Below, piece by piece: positions 1-9,386 of a stretch of 64,000 bases of DNA. The stretch's first letter is position 1. Each line of letters starts with the position of its first letter. The notes beneath the pieces are model-generated. The model had not been told where the DNA came from. It worked only from the letters and a program-made list of their open reading frames with translations, and made no database searches. A program made the translations under genes and the position numbers. The stretch is taken from assembly GCF_004014805.1 (NCBI RefSeq), contig NZ_ATDN01000016.1, forward strand, positions 52,932 through 116,931, written 5' to 3'. The stretch is from Mycolicibacterium elephantis DSM 44368. Its GTDB lineage: Bacteria; Actinomycetota; Actinomycetes; Mycobacteriales; Mycobacteriaceae.

Positions 1-746
1 AGCCGCTGATAGTTCGGTGACGTTTCCGCTTCGGCGAGGATCCGGTCGGCGCGGTCTTTGGCCGCGTCGATCTCCGAGTTCGCGCATAGGCACACCGGGA
101 TGCCGGCGACGATGCGCGGCGCGGGCCGGCCGGCCTCTGCCGCGGCCTTGTTGATCTTCGGCGCGATGTGCTCGCCGATGGCCTTCTCGTCGGCCATCCA
201 CAGCACGGTCCCGTCGGCGTGCTCACCGGCGATCCGCAGCATCACCGGTCCGAGCGCGGCCACCAGTACCGGCAGCGGGGATTCGGCGCCGAGCACCGTC
301 GGGTTGTGCACGGTGAACGTGTCGTTCTCGACGTCGACGTCACCGGGCCCGGCCAGCGCGGCGTTGAGCACCTCGAGGTAGTCGCGGGTATAGGCAGCAG
401 GCCGCTCGTACGGGATGCCCAGCATGTCGCGCACGATCCAGTGGTGCGACGGCCCGACACCCAGCGCCAGCCGGCCGCCGGTGCCGGCGTGCACGGACAG
501 CGCCTGGCGGGCCAGCGCGATGGGATGCTGCGCCTGCAGCGGAACGACGGCTGTGCCCAGTTCGATGCGCGACGTGCGGGTGCCCATCAGGGTGACCATG
601 GTCAGGCAGTCGAAATCGTTGGGCACCTGCGGCATCCACGCGGTGTCCATCCCGGCGGCCTCGGCCCACTCGATGTCGTCGAGCAACTTCTTGACCTTGC
701 GGGCCATGTCGCCGCGTTCGGCCCCGATCATCACGCCCAGCCGCAT
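1..746 (-). CDS. LLM-class F420-dependent oxidoreductase, C-terminus beyond window
   Basis: Partial gene read leftward off the window edge; 248 codons are visible. The N-terminus MRLGVMIGAERGDM leads into a luciferase-like TIM-barrel pattern: WAEAAGMDTAWMPQ, then GTRTSRIELGTAVVPLQAQHP, then the GGRLALGVGPSHHW segment typical of F420-dependent LLM flavoprotein-like oxidoreductases. The family transfers hydride between F420H2 and diverse substrates; this member's substrate cannot be read from sequence. The start at 746 is chosen because GGAGAGG lies just upstream and the barrel begins directly after it. It lies downstream of the mutase pair on the same strand, separated by a long hairpin, so it is probably a separate or attenuated transcript. 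Confidence 0.85.
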   Translation of the reverse strand, partial: MRLGVMIGAERGDMARKVKKLLDDIEWAEAAGMDTAWMPQVPNDFDCLTMVTLMGTRTSRIELGTAVVPLQAQHPIALARQALSVHAGTGGRLALGVGPSHHWIVRDMLGIPYERPAAYTRDYLEVLNAALAGPGDVDVENDTFTVHNPTVLGAESPLPVLVAALGPVMLRIAGEHADGTVLWMADEKAIGEHIAPKINKAAAEAGRPAPRIVAGIPVCLCANSEIDAAKDRADRILAEAETSPNYQR

Positions 747-785
747 GTGGCCCTCTCCCGATCGCGTTGTGGTGGAACACTCCCG

Positions 786-845
786 GCGAGCAGACGTGAA
801 AACCCCCGAAAACGCCGACTTCGGGGGGTTTTCACGTCTGCTCGC
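786..845 (-). terminator. Long hairpin after mutase small subunit
   Basis: Arms 786-810 and 820-845 are reverse complements over 25 bp with one bulged base: GCGAGCAGACG then TGAAAACCCCC then GAA, loop of about 9 nt. The stem includes the stop codon (832-834) and last codons of the upstream mutase subunit. The A-run/T-run inside the stem and position between two same-strand genes suggest termination or mRNA 3' end protection. Confidence 0.6.
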
Positions 846-1253
846 GCACGGGGGACGTCAGTTTGCGTACCTCCTCGACGAGCGTGTCCAGCGGTGTCCC
901 GGTGGGAAAGACCGCGGCCGCACCGGCGTCGAGCAACTTGGGCACATCACCCTGCGGGATGGTGCCGCCGACCACGACCGCGATGTCGCCGGCGTCCGCT
1001 GCACGCAGCGCGTCAACGGTTCTGGTGGTCAGCGCCACATGCGCGCCCGAGAGAATCGAGAGTCCAACCAGCGCAACGTCTTCCTGCAGCGCGATCGAGA
1101 CGATGTCCTCGATGCGCTGCCGGATCCCGGTGTAGATCACCTCGAAGCCGGCGTCGCGGAGTGTGCGCGCGACGATCTTGGCGCCGCGGTCGTGGCCGTC
1201 CAGGCCGGGTTTGGCGACCAGGACGCGGACCGGGTTTCCGGATGCGGAAGTCA

Positions 1254-1254
<1 letters not shown>
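832..1254 (-). CDS. Acyl-CoA mutase small subunit, cobalamin-binding
   Basis: This 140-aa protein is a free-standing B12-binding domain. It carries the base-off/His-on signature DGHDRG (D19, H21, G24), followed by the family segments VGLSILSGAH and VVVGGTIP. It supplies adenosylcobalamin to the catalytic subunit encoded immediately upstream, together catalysing carbon-skeleton rearrangement of an acyl-CoA. The ATG at 1254 overlaps the partner's TGA by one base (TGATG), so translation is coupled and 1:1 stoichiometry is likely. A longer reading frame upstream to 1287 exists but would run into the partner gene. The two-polypeptide layout is that of isobutyryl-CoA mutase and archaeal methylmalonyl-CoA mutase, not the MutAB type. 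Confidence 0.9.
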
Positions 1255-2831
<1,577 letters not shown>

Positions 2832-2844
2832 CACTGGATAACGT

Positions 2845-2867
2845 ACTTGCAAAAAATGAGAATGCCA
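2845..2867. promoter_or_regulatory. Direct repeat copy 1, putative operator
   Basis: ACTTGCAAAAAATGAGAATG followed by CCA lies 14 bp upstream of the mutase start. A second copy is at 2955-2977 with 20 of 23 bases identical. The pair straddles the divergent promoters of the mutase and the SDR-ligase operon. The half-site TGAGAACG resembles operators of mycobacterial TetR regulators of lipid genes, but no regulator gene is adjacent. Confidence 0.5.
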
Positions 2868-2954
2868 ATACCGAACACTGCAAACACGCACGGAGTGGGG
2901 CCGACGGTCCGCGGTTCGGCAGGCAGCGCCGACCCCGTACACAGCGGTTATGGG

Positions 2955-2977
2955 ACTTGCGTAAAATGAGAACGCCA
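2955..2977. promoter_or_regulatory. Direct repeat copy 2, putative operator
   Basis: ACTTGCGTAAAATGAGAACG followed by CCA, in the same orientation as the copy 110 bp to the left, and 56 bp before the SDR start. The core AATGAGAACGC recurs inverted at 7197-7207 before the LLM oxidoreductase at 7221, suggesting a shared regulator. Confidence 0.5.
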
Positions 2978-3032
2978 CTGCCGTCGGGCGTGCCCGTCGC
3001 GTAGCATCGAGGCGGCCATCCCGAGGAGGTCC

Positions 3033-3872
3033 ATGTCCACCCTCACTGACCGCACGCTCGTCGTGTCCGGCGGCAGTCGCGGCATCGGCTTGGCGATCGC
3101 GACCGCGGCGGCCAAACGCGGCGCCAACGTGGTGTTGCTGGCCAAGACGGCCGAACCCCATCCCAAACTGCCCGGCACCGTGCACACCGCTGTCGCCGAG
3201 GTGGAGGCGGCGGGCGGGAAGGGTGCCGGCCGGGGCGGCGGGAAGGCTGTCGCCGTGGTGGGCGACGTGCGCAAGGAAGAAGACGTGCAGCGCGCGGTGG
3301 ACACCGCCGTCGAACGCTTCGGCGGCATCGACGTCGTCGTCAACAACGCCAGCGCCATCGCCACCGAACCGACCGAGCAGCTGAGCGCCAAGAAGTTCGA
3401 CCTGATGATGGACATCAACGTGCGGGGCACGTTTCTGCTCACCAAGGCGGCGCTGCCGCATCTGCGCAAGTCAGCCAACGCCCACGTGGTGACCCTGGCG
3501 CCGCCGCTGAACATGAACCCGCACTGGCTGGGTGCGCACCCGTCCTACACGCTGTCGAAGTACGGGATGACACTGTTGTCTCTCGGGTGGGCCGCAGAGT
3601 ACGACTCCATCGGTTTCGCCTGCCTGTGGCCCGAGACCTATATCGCGACAGCGGCGGTGACGAACCTGGCCGACGGCGCGAACCTGGCGGCGCGATCGCG
3701 CGATCCGCAGATCATGGGCGATGCGGCCGTCGAGATCCTGTCGCGGCCGCCGGCCGACGTCAACGGTCAGTGCTACATCGACTCCGCTCTACTCGCCGAG
3801 GCAGGCGTCACCGATCTGTCGCGCTACGGCGGCGGGAACGATCCCATCCTTGATATCTTCGTCGACAAATGA
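3033..3872 (+). CDS. HSDL2-like short-chain dehydrogenase/reductase
   Basis: A 279-aa NAD(P)-dependent SDR. It has the nucleotide-binding GGSRGIGLAIA, the NNAS motif, and catalytic SYTLSKYGM (YxxxK). The AKTAEPHPKLPGTVHTA segment is typical of the hydroxysteroid dehydrogenase-like 2 subgroup, whose substrates are lipid or steroid alcohols/ketones. Between AAGG and KAVAVVGDVR there is an extra run, KGAGRGGG, rich in Gly; most family members I recall run straight through here, so it looks like a local in-frame expansion. Start at 3033 is preceded by GAGGAGG. It is first in a plus-strand operon: its stop overlaps the start of the CoA ligase (ATGA). Confidence 0.9.
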   Translation: MSTLTDRTLVVSGGSRGIGLAIATAAAKRGANVVLLAKTAEPHPKLPGTVHTAVAEVEAAGGKGAGRGGGKAVAVVGDVRKEEDVQRAVDTAVERFGGIDVVVNNASAIATEPTEQLSAKKFDLMMDINVRGTFLLTKAALPHLRKSANAHVVTLAPPLNMNPHWLGAHPSYTLSKYGMTLLSLGWAAEYDSIGFACLWPETYIATAAVTNLADGANLAARSRDPQIMGDAAVEILSRPPADVNGQCYIDSALLAEAGVTDLSRYGGGNDPILDIFVDK

Positions 3873-5383
3873 GCATCTCATTGCTGCTCGAGATGGCATC
3901 CTCGAGCGATCCCGATCGGACCGCGGTGGTCTCCGATGAAGTGCGCCTGACCACAACCGAACTGAGCGAGCTCGCCGACGGTGGCGCGGGCGCGATCGCG
4001 GCGTCGGGCGCTTCCCACGTGGCCTACGTCGGCACCGGCGGGTTCATGTTGCCGCTGCTGCTTTTCGCCTCGGCACGCGCAGGTGTGGCGTTCACACCGC
4101 TGAACTACCGTCTCAGCGGCGACGGGCTGCGCGAGCTGATCGACCGGTTGCCCGCACCGCTGGTGATCGCCGACGGTCAGTACCTCGACGTCATCGCCGG
4201 CGCCGGCAAGCAGGTGATCGGCGCCGACGAGTTCGTCGCCGCCACCCGCACCATAGAACCTGCCCCCGATATCCCTGAGTTTCCGGATCCCGACGATGTC
4301 GGCATCGTGCTGTTCACTTCTGGGACGACGTCACGTCCCAAAGCCGTTGAGCTCACACACAACAACCTGACGAGCTATGTCACCGGCACCGTCGAGTTCG
4401 CGTCGGCCGAACCCGGGGACGCCGCGCTGATCTGCGTGCCGCCCTACCACATCGCCGGTGTGGGCGCTGCGCTGTCGAACCTGTACGCGGGCCGAAAGAT
4501 GGTCTACCTGCGCCAGTTCGACCCGAACCAATGGGTGCGCCTGGTGCGCGAAGAGGGCGTGACGACGGCGACGGTGGTGCCGACCATGCTGGACCGCATC
4601 GTGTCGACGCTCGAAGCCGGCCCCGTCGAACTACCCACCCTCCGCAATCTGGCGTACGGCGGCTCCAAGGTTGCGCTTCCGTTGGTGCGCAAAGCACTCG
4701 GGTTGCTTCCCGACGTCGGGTTCGTCAACGCATACGGGCTCACCGAGACCAGCTCGACGATTGCCGTGCTCACTCCTGACGATCACCGCGCCGCGATGAA
4801 CGCGAATGACGCCGCCGTCGCGCGCAGGCTCGGCTCGGTCGGCCAACCCGTGCCGGGGATCGAGGTGCAGATCCGCAGCGAGAGCGGCGATGTGCTCGGA
4901 CCCGGCGAGACGGGTGAGTTGTTCGTTCGCGGCGATCAGGTATCGGGCCGCTATGCCGAGATCGGGTCGGTGCTCGACGCGGATGGCTGGTTCCCCACCA
5001 AGGACGTCGCCATGCTCGACGAGGACGGCTACCTGTTCATCGGCGGCCGATCCGACGACACCATCATTCGCGGCGGGGAGAACATCGCCCCGGCGGAGAT
5101 CGAAGACGTCCTCGTCGAGCATCCGATGGTGCGCGACTGCGTCGTGGTGGGGCCGGAGGATCCCGAGTGGGGTCAGATCATCGTTGCGGTGGTGGTGCCC
5201 GCGGATACTTCAGGCGCCAACCCGGATCCCGAGGAGCTGCGTGAGTTCGTCCGACGGCAACTGCGCGGATCGCGCACACCGGACCGGGTGGTCTTCCGGA
5301 ACGAACTGCCCACCAACGCGACCGGCAAGGTGCTGCGCCGCGAGCTGATCGACGAACTCTCGCGAACAAGCGCGAAAAACTAA
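3869..5383 (+). CDS. Acyl-CoA synthetase (ANL superfamily)
   Basis: A 504-aa AMP-forming ligase that activates a carboxylic acid to an acyl-CoA. The adenylation core VLFTSGTTSRPKAVELTH, the acyl-binding loop CVPPYHIAG, YGLTETSS, the hinge GGRSDDTIIRGGENIAPAEIED and the C-terminal catalytic lysine in NATGKVLRREL are all present and intact. The ATG overlaps the SDR stop by four bases, so the two are translationally coupled. The short acyl-pocket region and neighbouring SDR, mutase and F420 oxidoreductases suggest a branched or cyclic acid rather than a standard long-chain fatty acid; that is inference. Confidence 0.93.
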   Translation: MSISLLLEMASSSDPDRTAVVSDEVRLTTTELSELADGGAGAIAASGASHVAYVGTGGFMLPLLLFASARAGVAFTPLNYRLSGDGLRELIDRLPAPLVIADGQYLDVIAGAGKQVIGADEFVAATRTIEPAPDIPEFPDPDDVGIVLFTSGTTSRPKAVELTHNNLTSYVTGTVEFASAEPGDAALICVPPYHIAGVGAALSNLYAGRKMVYLRQFDPNQWVRLVREEGVTTATVVPTMLDRIVSTLEAGPVELPTLRNLAYGGSKVALPLVRKALGLLPDVGFVNAYGLTETSSTIAVLTPDDHRAAMNANDAAVARRLGSVGQPVPGIEVQIRSESGDVLGPGETGELFVRGDQVSGRYAEIGSVLDADGWFPTKDVAMLDEDGYLFIGGRSDDTIIRGGENIAPAEIEDVLVEHPMVRDCVVVGPEDPEWGQIIVAVVVPADTSGANPDPEELREFVRRQLRGSRTPDRVVFRNELPTNATGKVLRRELIDELSRTSAKN

Positions 5384-5393
5384 GGAGCCGAAC

Positions 5394-5696
5394 ATGATCA
5401 AGAACGGCACACGGCTGCAGAGCCAGGTCTGCGACACCCAGGTGATCGTGGTGCGCAGTGCCGACAGCCTCGACGACCTCCGTGCGGGCGGAGTTCCGAT
5501 GGTGCCGCTGGATGGCGAAAAGGATCCGAACGCGACCCTCGACCCCGCGTTCGCGGACGGCAACGCGATGGGCAAGCGATACGTCGACGACAACGGCGCC
5601 GAGGTGCTGGTGACCAAGGCCGGTGCGGGCACGCTGAGCGTCGGAACCACCCCGCTGTCTCTCAAGGAAGCCAAGCCGCTCCCCGCAAGCGACTGA
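5394..5696 (+). CDS. Conserved small protein of unknown function after CoA ligase
   Basis: A 100-aa soluble protein, preceded by AAGGAG seven bases before the ATG and 10 bp after the ligase stop, so clearly cotranscribed. I do not recognise a named domain. It starts KNGTRLQSQVCDTQVIVVRS, includes a single cysteine (C13), and has a GGVPMVPL turn with an acidic C-terminal half; no signal peptide or membrane segment. Small proteins of this size accompany acyl-CoA ligases in other mycobacterial clusters, from memory, so an accessory role to the ligase (acyl or metal binding) is possible but unproven. Confidence 0.7.
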   Translation: MIKNGTRLQSQVCDTQVIVVRSADSLDDLRAGGVPMVPLDGEKDPNATLDPAFADGNAMGKRYVDDNGAEVLVTKAGAGTLSVGTTPLSLKEAKPLPASD

Positions 5697-5709
5697 TACC
5701 TTCCACTTT

Positions 5710-7173
5710 GTGAGGCCCCGCCGCCTGCTCGCCCGCTATGCGGCAGGCCTTGCGTCGGCCTATCTGCTGACGGTCGCCGAGGTCATCGCGATCGTCTTGT
5801 CCCTCAGCGGGGGAAGCGCCGCCACCGCCGAGAACATCGTCACCGCGGCGGTGCTCATCTGCATCGGAACGGCCACCACCGCCGTGGGCGCCGTGCTCAT
5901 CGTCGCACCCACCCTGCGCCGGCTCGGTTCCGGCCGGGCACCGACCGAAGCCGAACGGCAAACGGCCCTCAAGACGCTGCAACGCCAGTCCATGATCACC
6001 GTTGCGCCGTGGGTGCTCACCGCCGCGGTGCTGGTCCCGCTCAACCTCGACGCGGGAACCGAGGTGCAGGTGGTCATCGCATCGGCCATCGGGTTCGGCG
6101 CTGTCGCCACCGTGGCCACCGGTTTCCTCTTCACGCTGCGGACTCTGCGTCCGGTACTGGCCAGCGTGTCACCCGATCCCGCGCTACGGGGACTGAAAGC
6201 CCCCGGCGTGCGGGCCCGGCTGGTGCTCATGTGGACGGTCTGTACGGCGTTGCCGGGCTTGGCGATCGCGTTGCTGCTGATCATGCGGTCTCGCGGCTGG
6301 CTCATCACGCATAGCACCTCGATCGACCTGGCGCTGTTGGTGCTGGCGCTCGTCGCCGTCGTGCTCGGGCTGCGCGCGATGATCCTGGTGTCGATGTCGA
6401 TCTCGGACCCGGTGGGCGAGGTCGTCGACGCGATGGCCGAAGTCGAGCGGGGCCGCATCGACCACACGGTCGACGTCTATGAGTGGTCGGAGATCGGCAG
6501 GCTGCAGCGAGGTTTCAACAGCATGGTCGCCGGGCTTCGAGAACGTGACCGGCTGCGAGATCTGTTCGGCCGTCACGTCGGCGAGGAAGTGGCGCGCCGG
6601 GCGCTCGACGAGACCGACTCCCATTCTGGCGACGAACGCGACGTCACTGTGCTGTTCGTCGACCTGGTGGAGTCGACGCGGTTGGCGGCGTCGCGCGAAC
6701 CGCACGAAATCGCCGAGGTGCTCAACGACTTCTTCCGGATCGTCGTCGCCGAGGTCGACGCGCAGCACGGGTTGATCAACAAGTTTCAAGGCGATGCCGC
6801 CCTCGCTGTGTTCGGCGCGCCGCTGCGGATCGACGATCCGGCAACGGCCGGGCTGGCCACCGCGCGCGCCTTGCGGCACCAACTCCGCAGGCTGCCTGTC
6901 GACTTCGGCATCGGGGTGTCTTCAGGGCCGGTGTTCGCGGGCAATATCGGCGCGGAGAACCGCTACGAGTACACCGTCGTCGGCGATGCGGTCAACGAGG
7001 CGGCTCGGCTGGCCGATCTCGCCAAGGAGTATGAGAGCCGGGTGTTGTGTTCGGGCGCGGCGTTCGAGCGCGCAAGCCCGGCCGAGCAACGTCATTGGAC
7101 GACGCAGGGTTCCGAAGTGCTGTTGCGCGGCCGTGCGTCACCGACACAGCTATGGTCGCCGGCCCGCAGTTAG
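5710..7173 (+). CDS. Membrane-bound class III adenylate cyclase with HAMP domain
   Basis: A 487-aa protein with about six hydrophobic helices in residues 10-240, a HAMP-like linker (VDAMAEVERGRIDHTV), a transmission segment ending RDLFGRHVGEEVA, and a C-terminal class III cyclase domain. Metal-binding aspartates lie in VLFVDLVEST and NKFQGDAALAVFG, and the transition-state Asn/Arg pair in VGDAVNEAARLADLAK. It should convert ATP to cAMP at the inner membrane face. The architecture is that of the M. tuberculosis Rv1318c-Rv1320c group, and a second member lies at 54803. The GTG at 5710 is used because the hydrophobic domain begins at once. Placement 13 bp after the 100-aa gene suggests readthrough from the ligase operon. 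Confidence 0.9.
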   Translation: MRPRRLLARYAAGLASAYLLTVAEVIAIVLSLSGGSAATAENIVTAAVLICIGTATTAVGAVLIVAPTLRRLGSGRAPTEAERQTALKTLQRQSMITVAPWVLTAAVLVPLNLDAGTEVQVVIASAIGFGAVATVATGFLFTLRTLRPVLASVSPDPALRGLKAPGVRARLVLMWTVCTALPGLAIALLLIMRSRGWLITHSTSIDLALLVLALVAVVLGLRAMILVSMSISDPVGEVVDAMAEVERGRIDHTVDVYEWSEIGRLQRGFNSMVAGLRERDRLRDLFGRHVGEEVARRALDETDSHSGDERDVTVLFVDLVESTRLAASREPHEIAEVLNDFFRIVVAEVDAQHGLINKFQGDAALAVFGAPLRIDDPATAGLATARALRHQLRRLPVDFGIGVSSGPVFAGNIGAENRYEYTVVGDAVNEAARLADLAKEYESRVLCSGAAFERASPAEQRHWTTQGSEVLLRGRASPTQLWSPARS

Positions 7174-7196
7174 CCCATATGGCCCGCACGGGAATC

Positions 7197-7207
7197 GCGT
7201 TCTCATT
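7197..7207. promoter_or_regulatory. Inverted copy of the AATGAGAACGC motif
   Basis: GCGTTCTCATT here is the reverse complement of the core of the 2955-2977 repeat, 13 bp before the LLM oxidoreductase start. It is only 11 bp, so chance is possible, but it falls in a 47-bp intergenic gap of the same metabolic cluster. Confidence 0.3.
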
Positions 7208-7220
7208 AAGCTGCCCCACG

Positions 7221-8039
7221 ATGAAGTTCGGCTTCTACACCCCCAACTTCGGCTTCTGCGGAGACGCTCGAGTCCTGTCGGAGCTTGCCTTCGATGCCGA
7301 GCAGGCCGGCTGGGACGGCTTCTTCATCTGGGACCACCTTCAGTTCGAGGAGCCGACCGCCGACCCGTGGATCGCGTTGACCGCGATGGCGATGCGGACC
7401 GAACGCATCGTGCTCGGGCCGCTGGTCACGCCGGTACCGCGACGGCACATCACCAAACTGGCCCGCGAGGTGATCACCCTCGACCACCTCTCGGGCGGCC
7501 GCGTCGTGCTGGGGGTGGGTGCGGGGTATCCACACCTACCGGATTACACCGCGTTCGGCGACGACGGCGACGCGAGCCTGCGGGCGGCCAAACTCGACGA
7601 GGCGCTCGATGTGCTTGCGGCACTGTGGGCGGGCGCCCCCGTGAACCACCATGGCACCCACTACCGCGTCGAATGTGACGCATTTGAGCCACCGCTGCAG
7701 AGGCCCCGGGTTCCGGTGTGGGTGGCGGCCACGTGGCCGTCGAAAAAGCCCCTGCGTCGTGCGGCACGTTGGGATGGCGTGGTTACGACCGGACCCTACG
7801 GCCTCGAGGTCGAACCCGACGACCTGTCCAGCATGAGGTCCTATATTTCTCAACAACGCAGCACCGCAACGGATTTCGATATCATCGCGTTCGGCCGGAC
7901 CGCCGGACCGTCCGATACCGCCACGGTCCAGCGGTGCGCCGAGGCGGGTGCCACGTGGTGGATCGACTACATCTACACCGCAGACAACACCCTGGACGCG
8001 ACGCGAGCGCGGATCAGGCAGGGACCACCGCGGCGGTAG
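7221..8039 (+). CDS. LLM-class F420-dependent oxidoreductase
   Basis: A 272-aa luciferase-like TIM-barrel protein beginning MKFGFYTPNFG. Conserved family stretches are AEQAGWDGFFIWDHL, RTERIVLGPLVTPVPRR, and LDHLSGGRVVLGVGAGYP. These proteins use F420 (or flavin) to reduce or oxidise organic substrates. The ATG at 7221 is chosen because the barrel's first strand starts directly there; the same frame is open upstream but overlaps the cyclase. It is followed after 9 bp by the MHS transporter, so the two are likely an operon for import and reduction of one compound. At 272 aa it is slightly short but complete. Confidence 0.87.
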   Translation: MKFGFYTPNFGFCGDARVLSELAFDAEQAGWDGFFIWDHLQFEEPTADPWIALTAMAMRTERIVLGPLVTPVPRRHITKLAREVITLDHLSGGRVVLGVGAGYPHLPDYTAFGDDGDASLRAAKLDEALDVLAALWAGAPVNHHGTHYRVECDAFEPPLQRPRVPVWVAATWPSKKPLRRAARWDGVVTTGPYGLEVEPDDLSSMRSYISQQRSTATDFDIIAFGRTAGPSDTATVQRCAEAGATWWIDYIYTADNTLDATRARIRQGPPRR

Positions 8040-8048
8040 CGACAGACC

Positions 8049-9386
8049 ATGTCGGTGACGAATTCGATGCGGCAGACCTCGCCGGTGCGGGTCGCCACCG
8101 CCAGCTTCATCGGAACGACGGTGGAGTTCTACGACTTCCTCATCTACGGCACGGCCGCCGCGCTCGTGTTTCCGAAACTGTTCTTCCCCGAAGCGTCTCC
8201 GGCGATGGGACTGTTGTTGTCCTTCGCGACGTTCGGTGTGGGCTTCGTCGCCCGCCCACTCGGCGGCATCGTGTTCGGCCACTTCGGTGACCGGATCGGC
8301 CGCAAGAAGATGCTCGTGTACTCGCTGTTGCTGATGGGCACCGCGACGGTGTTGATGGGCCTGCTGCCGACCTATGGACACATCGGTGTGGCCGCCCCGA
8401 TTCTCTTGACGCTGTTGCGTTTGGTGCAGGGCTTCGCTGTCGGTGGAGAGTGGGGTGGCGCCACCCTGATGGCCGTCGAGCACGCGAGCGCCGAACGCAA
8501 GGGCCTCTACGGCGGCTTCCCCCAGATGGGCGCGCCCGCGGGCACCGCGACCGCCACCCTCGCGTTCTTCGCGGTCTCCGGCCTGCCCGACGCCCAGTTT
8601 CTCGCATGGGGTTGGCGCCTTCCGTTTCTGGCCAGCGCCGTGCTGATCGTCATCGGCCTGGTGATCCGGCTGTCGGTCACGGAGAGCCCAGACTTCGATG
8701 CGCTTCGGCAGCGAGCCCAAGTGGCTCGGATGCCGATCGCGCAGGCGGTGCGCAAGCACTGGAAGCAGATTCTGCTGGTCGCGGGCGCCTACCTGTCCCA
8801 AGGGGTGTTCGCCTACATCTGCGTCGCCTACCTGGTGTCCTACGCCACGACCGTGGCCGGGATCGATCGCACCGCAGCGCTTTTCGGGGTTGCAGTCGCC
8901 GCGGTCGTGGCTGTCGCGACCTATCCGATGTTCGGCGCGCTGTCCGACCGGCTCGGACGCAAACCGGTCTTCGTCACCGGGGTCGTCATGATGGGACTGT
9001 CCATCTGGCCGGCCTTCGCGTTGATCAACACCGGAAGGCCCGCGCTGTTTCTGGCCGCGCTGTTGCTGGTGTTCGGTTTCGCGATGGCCCCGGCCGCCGG
9101 TGTCACCGGGTCGTTGTTCAGCCTGTCGTTCGACGCCGACGTGCGCTACAGCGGGGTTTCGATCGGGTACACGCTGTCGCAAGTGGTCGGCTCGGCGTTC
9201 GCCCCCACGATCGCCACCGCGCTGTACGCGGCGACGCACACCAGCAACTCGATCGTCGCCTACCTCGTCGTGGTGTCGGTGATCTCCGCCGTGTCGGCGT
9301 GCTTTCTGCCCGGCGGCTGGTCGCGCGCCTCACGCGACGACGTCGAACTCGACATGCAGCGCGGTCGGCCCGCTCATGCCGAGTAG
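8049..9386 (+). CDS. MHS-family MFS transporter
   Basis: A 445-aa twelve-helix permease of the metabolite:H+ symporter family (relatives transport shikimate, alpha-ketoglutarate, proline/betaine). It has TVEFYDFLIYGTAAALVFP at helix 1, the cytoplasmic loop FGHFGDRIGRKKML, RLVQGFAVGGEWGGA in helix 4 and a second loop FGALSDRLGRKP. The substrate is probably an organic acid, consistent with the neighbouring CoA ligase. The last 57 bp overlap the 3' end of the convergent P450 gene, an unusually long tail-to-tail overlap. Confidence 0.9.
   Translation: MSVTNSMRQTSPVRVATASFIGTTVEFYDFLIYGTAAALVFPKLFFPEASPAMGLLLSFATFGVGFVARPLGGIVFGHFGDRIGRKKMLVYSLLLMGTATVLMGLLPTYGHIGVAAPILLTLLRLVQGFAVGGEWGGATLMAVEHASAERKGLYGGFPQMGAPAGTATATLAFFAVSGLPDAQFLAWGWRLPFLASAVLIVIGLVIRLSVTESPDFDALRQRAQVARMPIAQAVRKHWKQILLVAGAYLSQGVFAYICVAYLVSYATTVAGIDRTAALFGVAVAAVVAVATYPMFGALSDRLGRKPVFVTGVVMMGLSIWPAFALINTGRPALFLAALLLVFGFAMAPAAGVTGSLFSLSFDADVRYSGVSIGYTLSQVVGSAFAPTIATALYAATHTSNSIVAYLVVVSVISAVSACFLPGGWSRASRDDVELDMQRGRPAHAE

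Noticed and set aside
2832..3032. Cobalamin riboswitch for the B12-dependent mutase
   Set aside because: No B12-box or long structured leader was recognised; the mutase start follows only 14 bp after the direct repeat.
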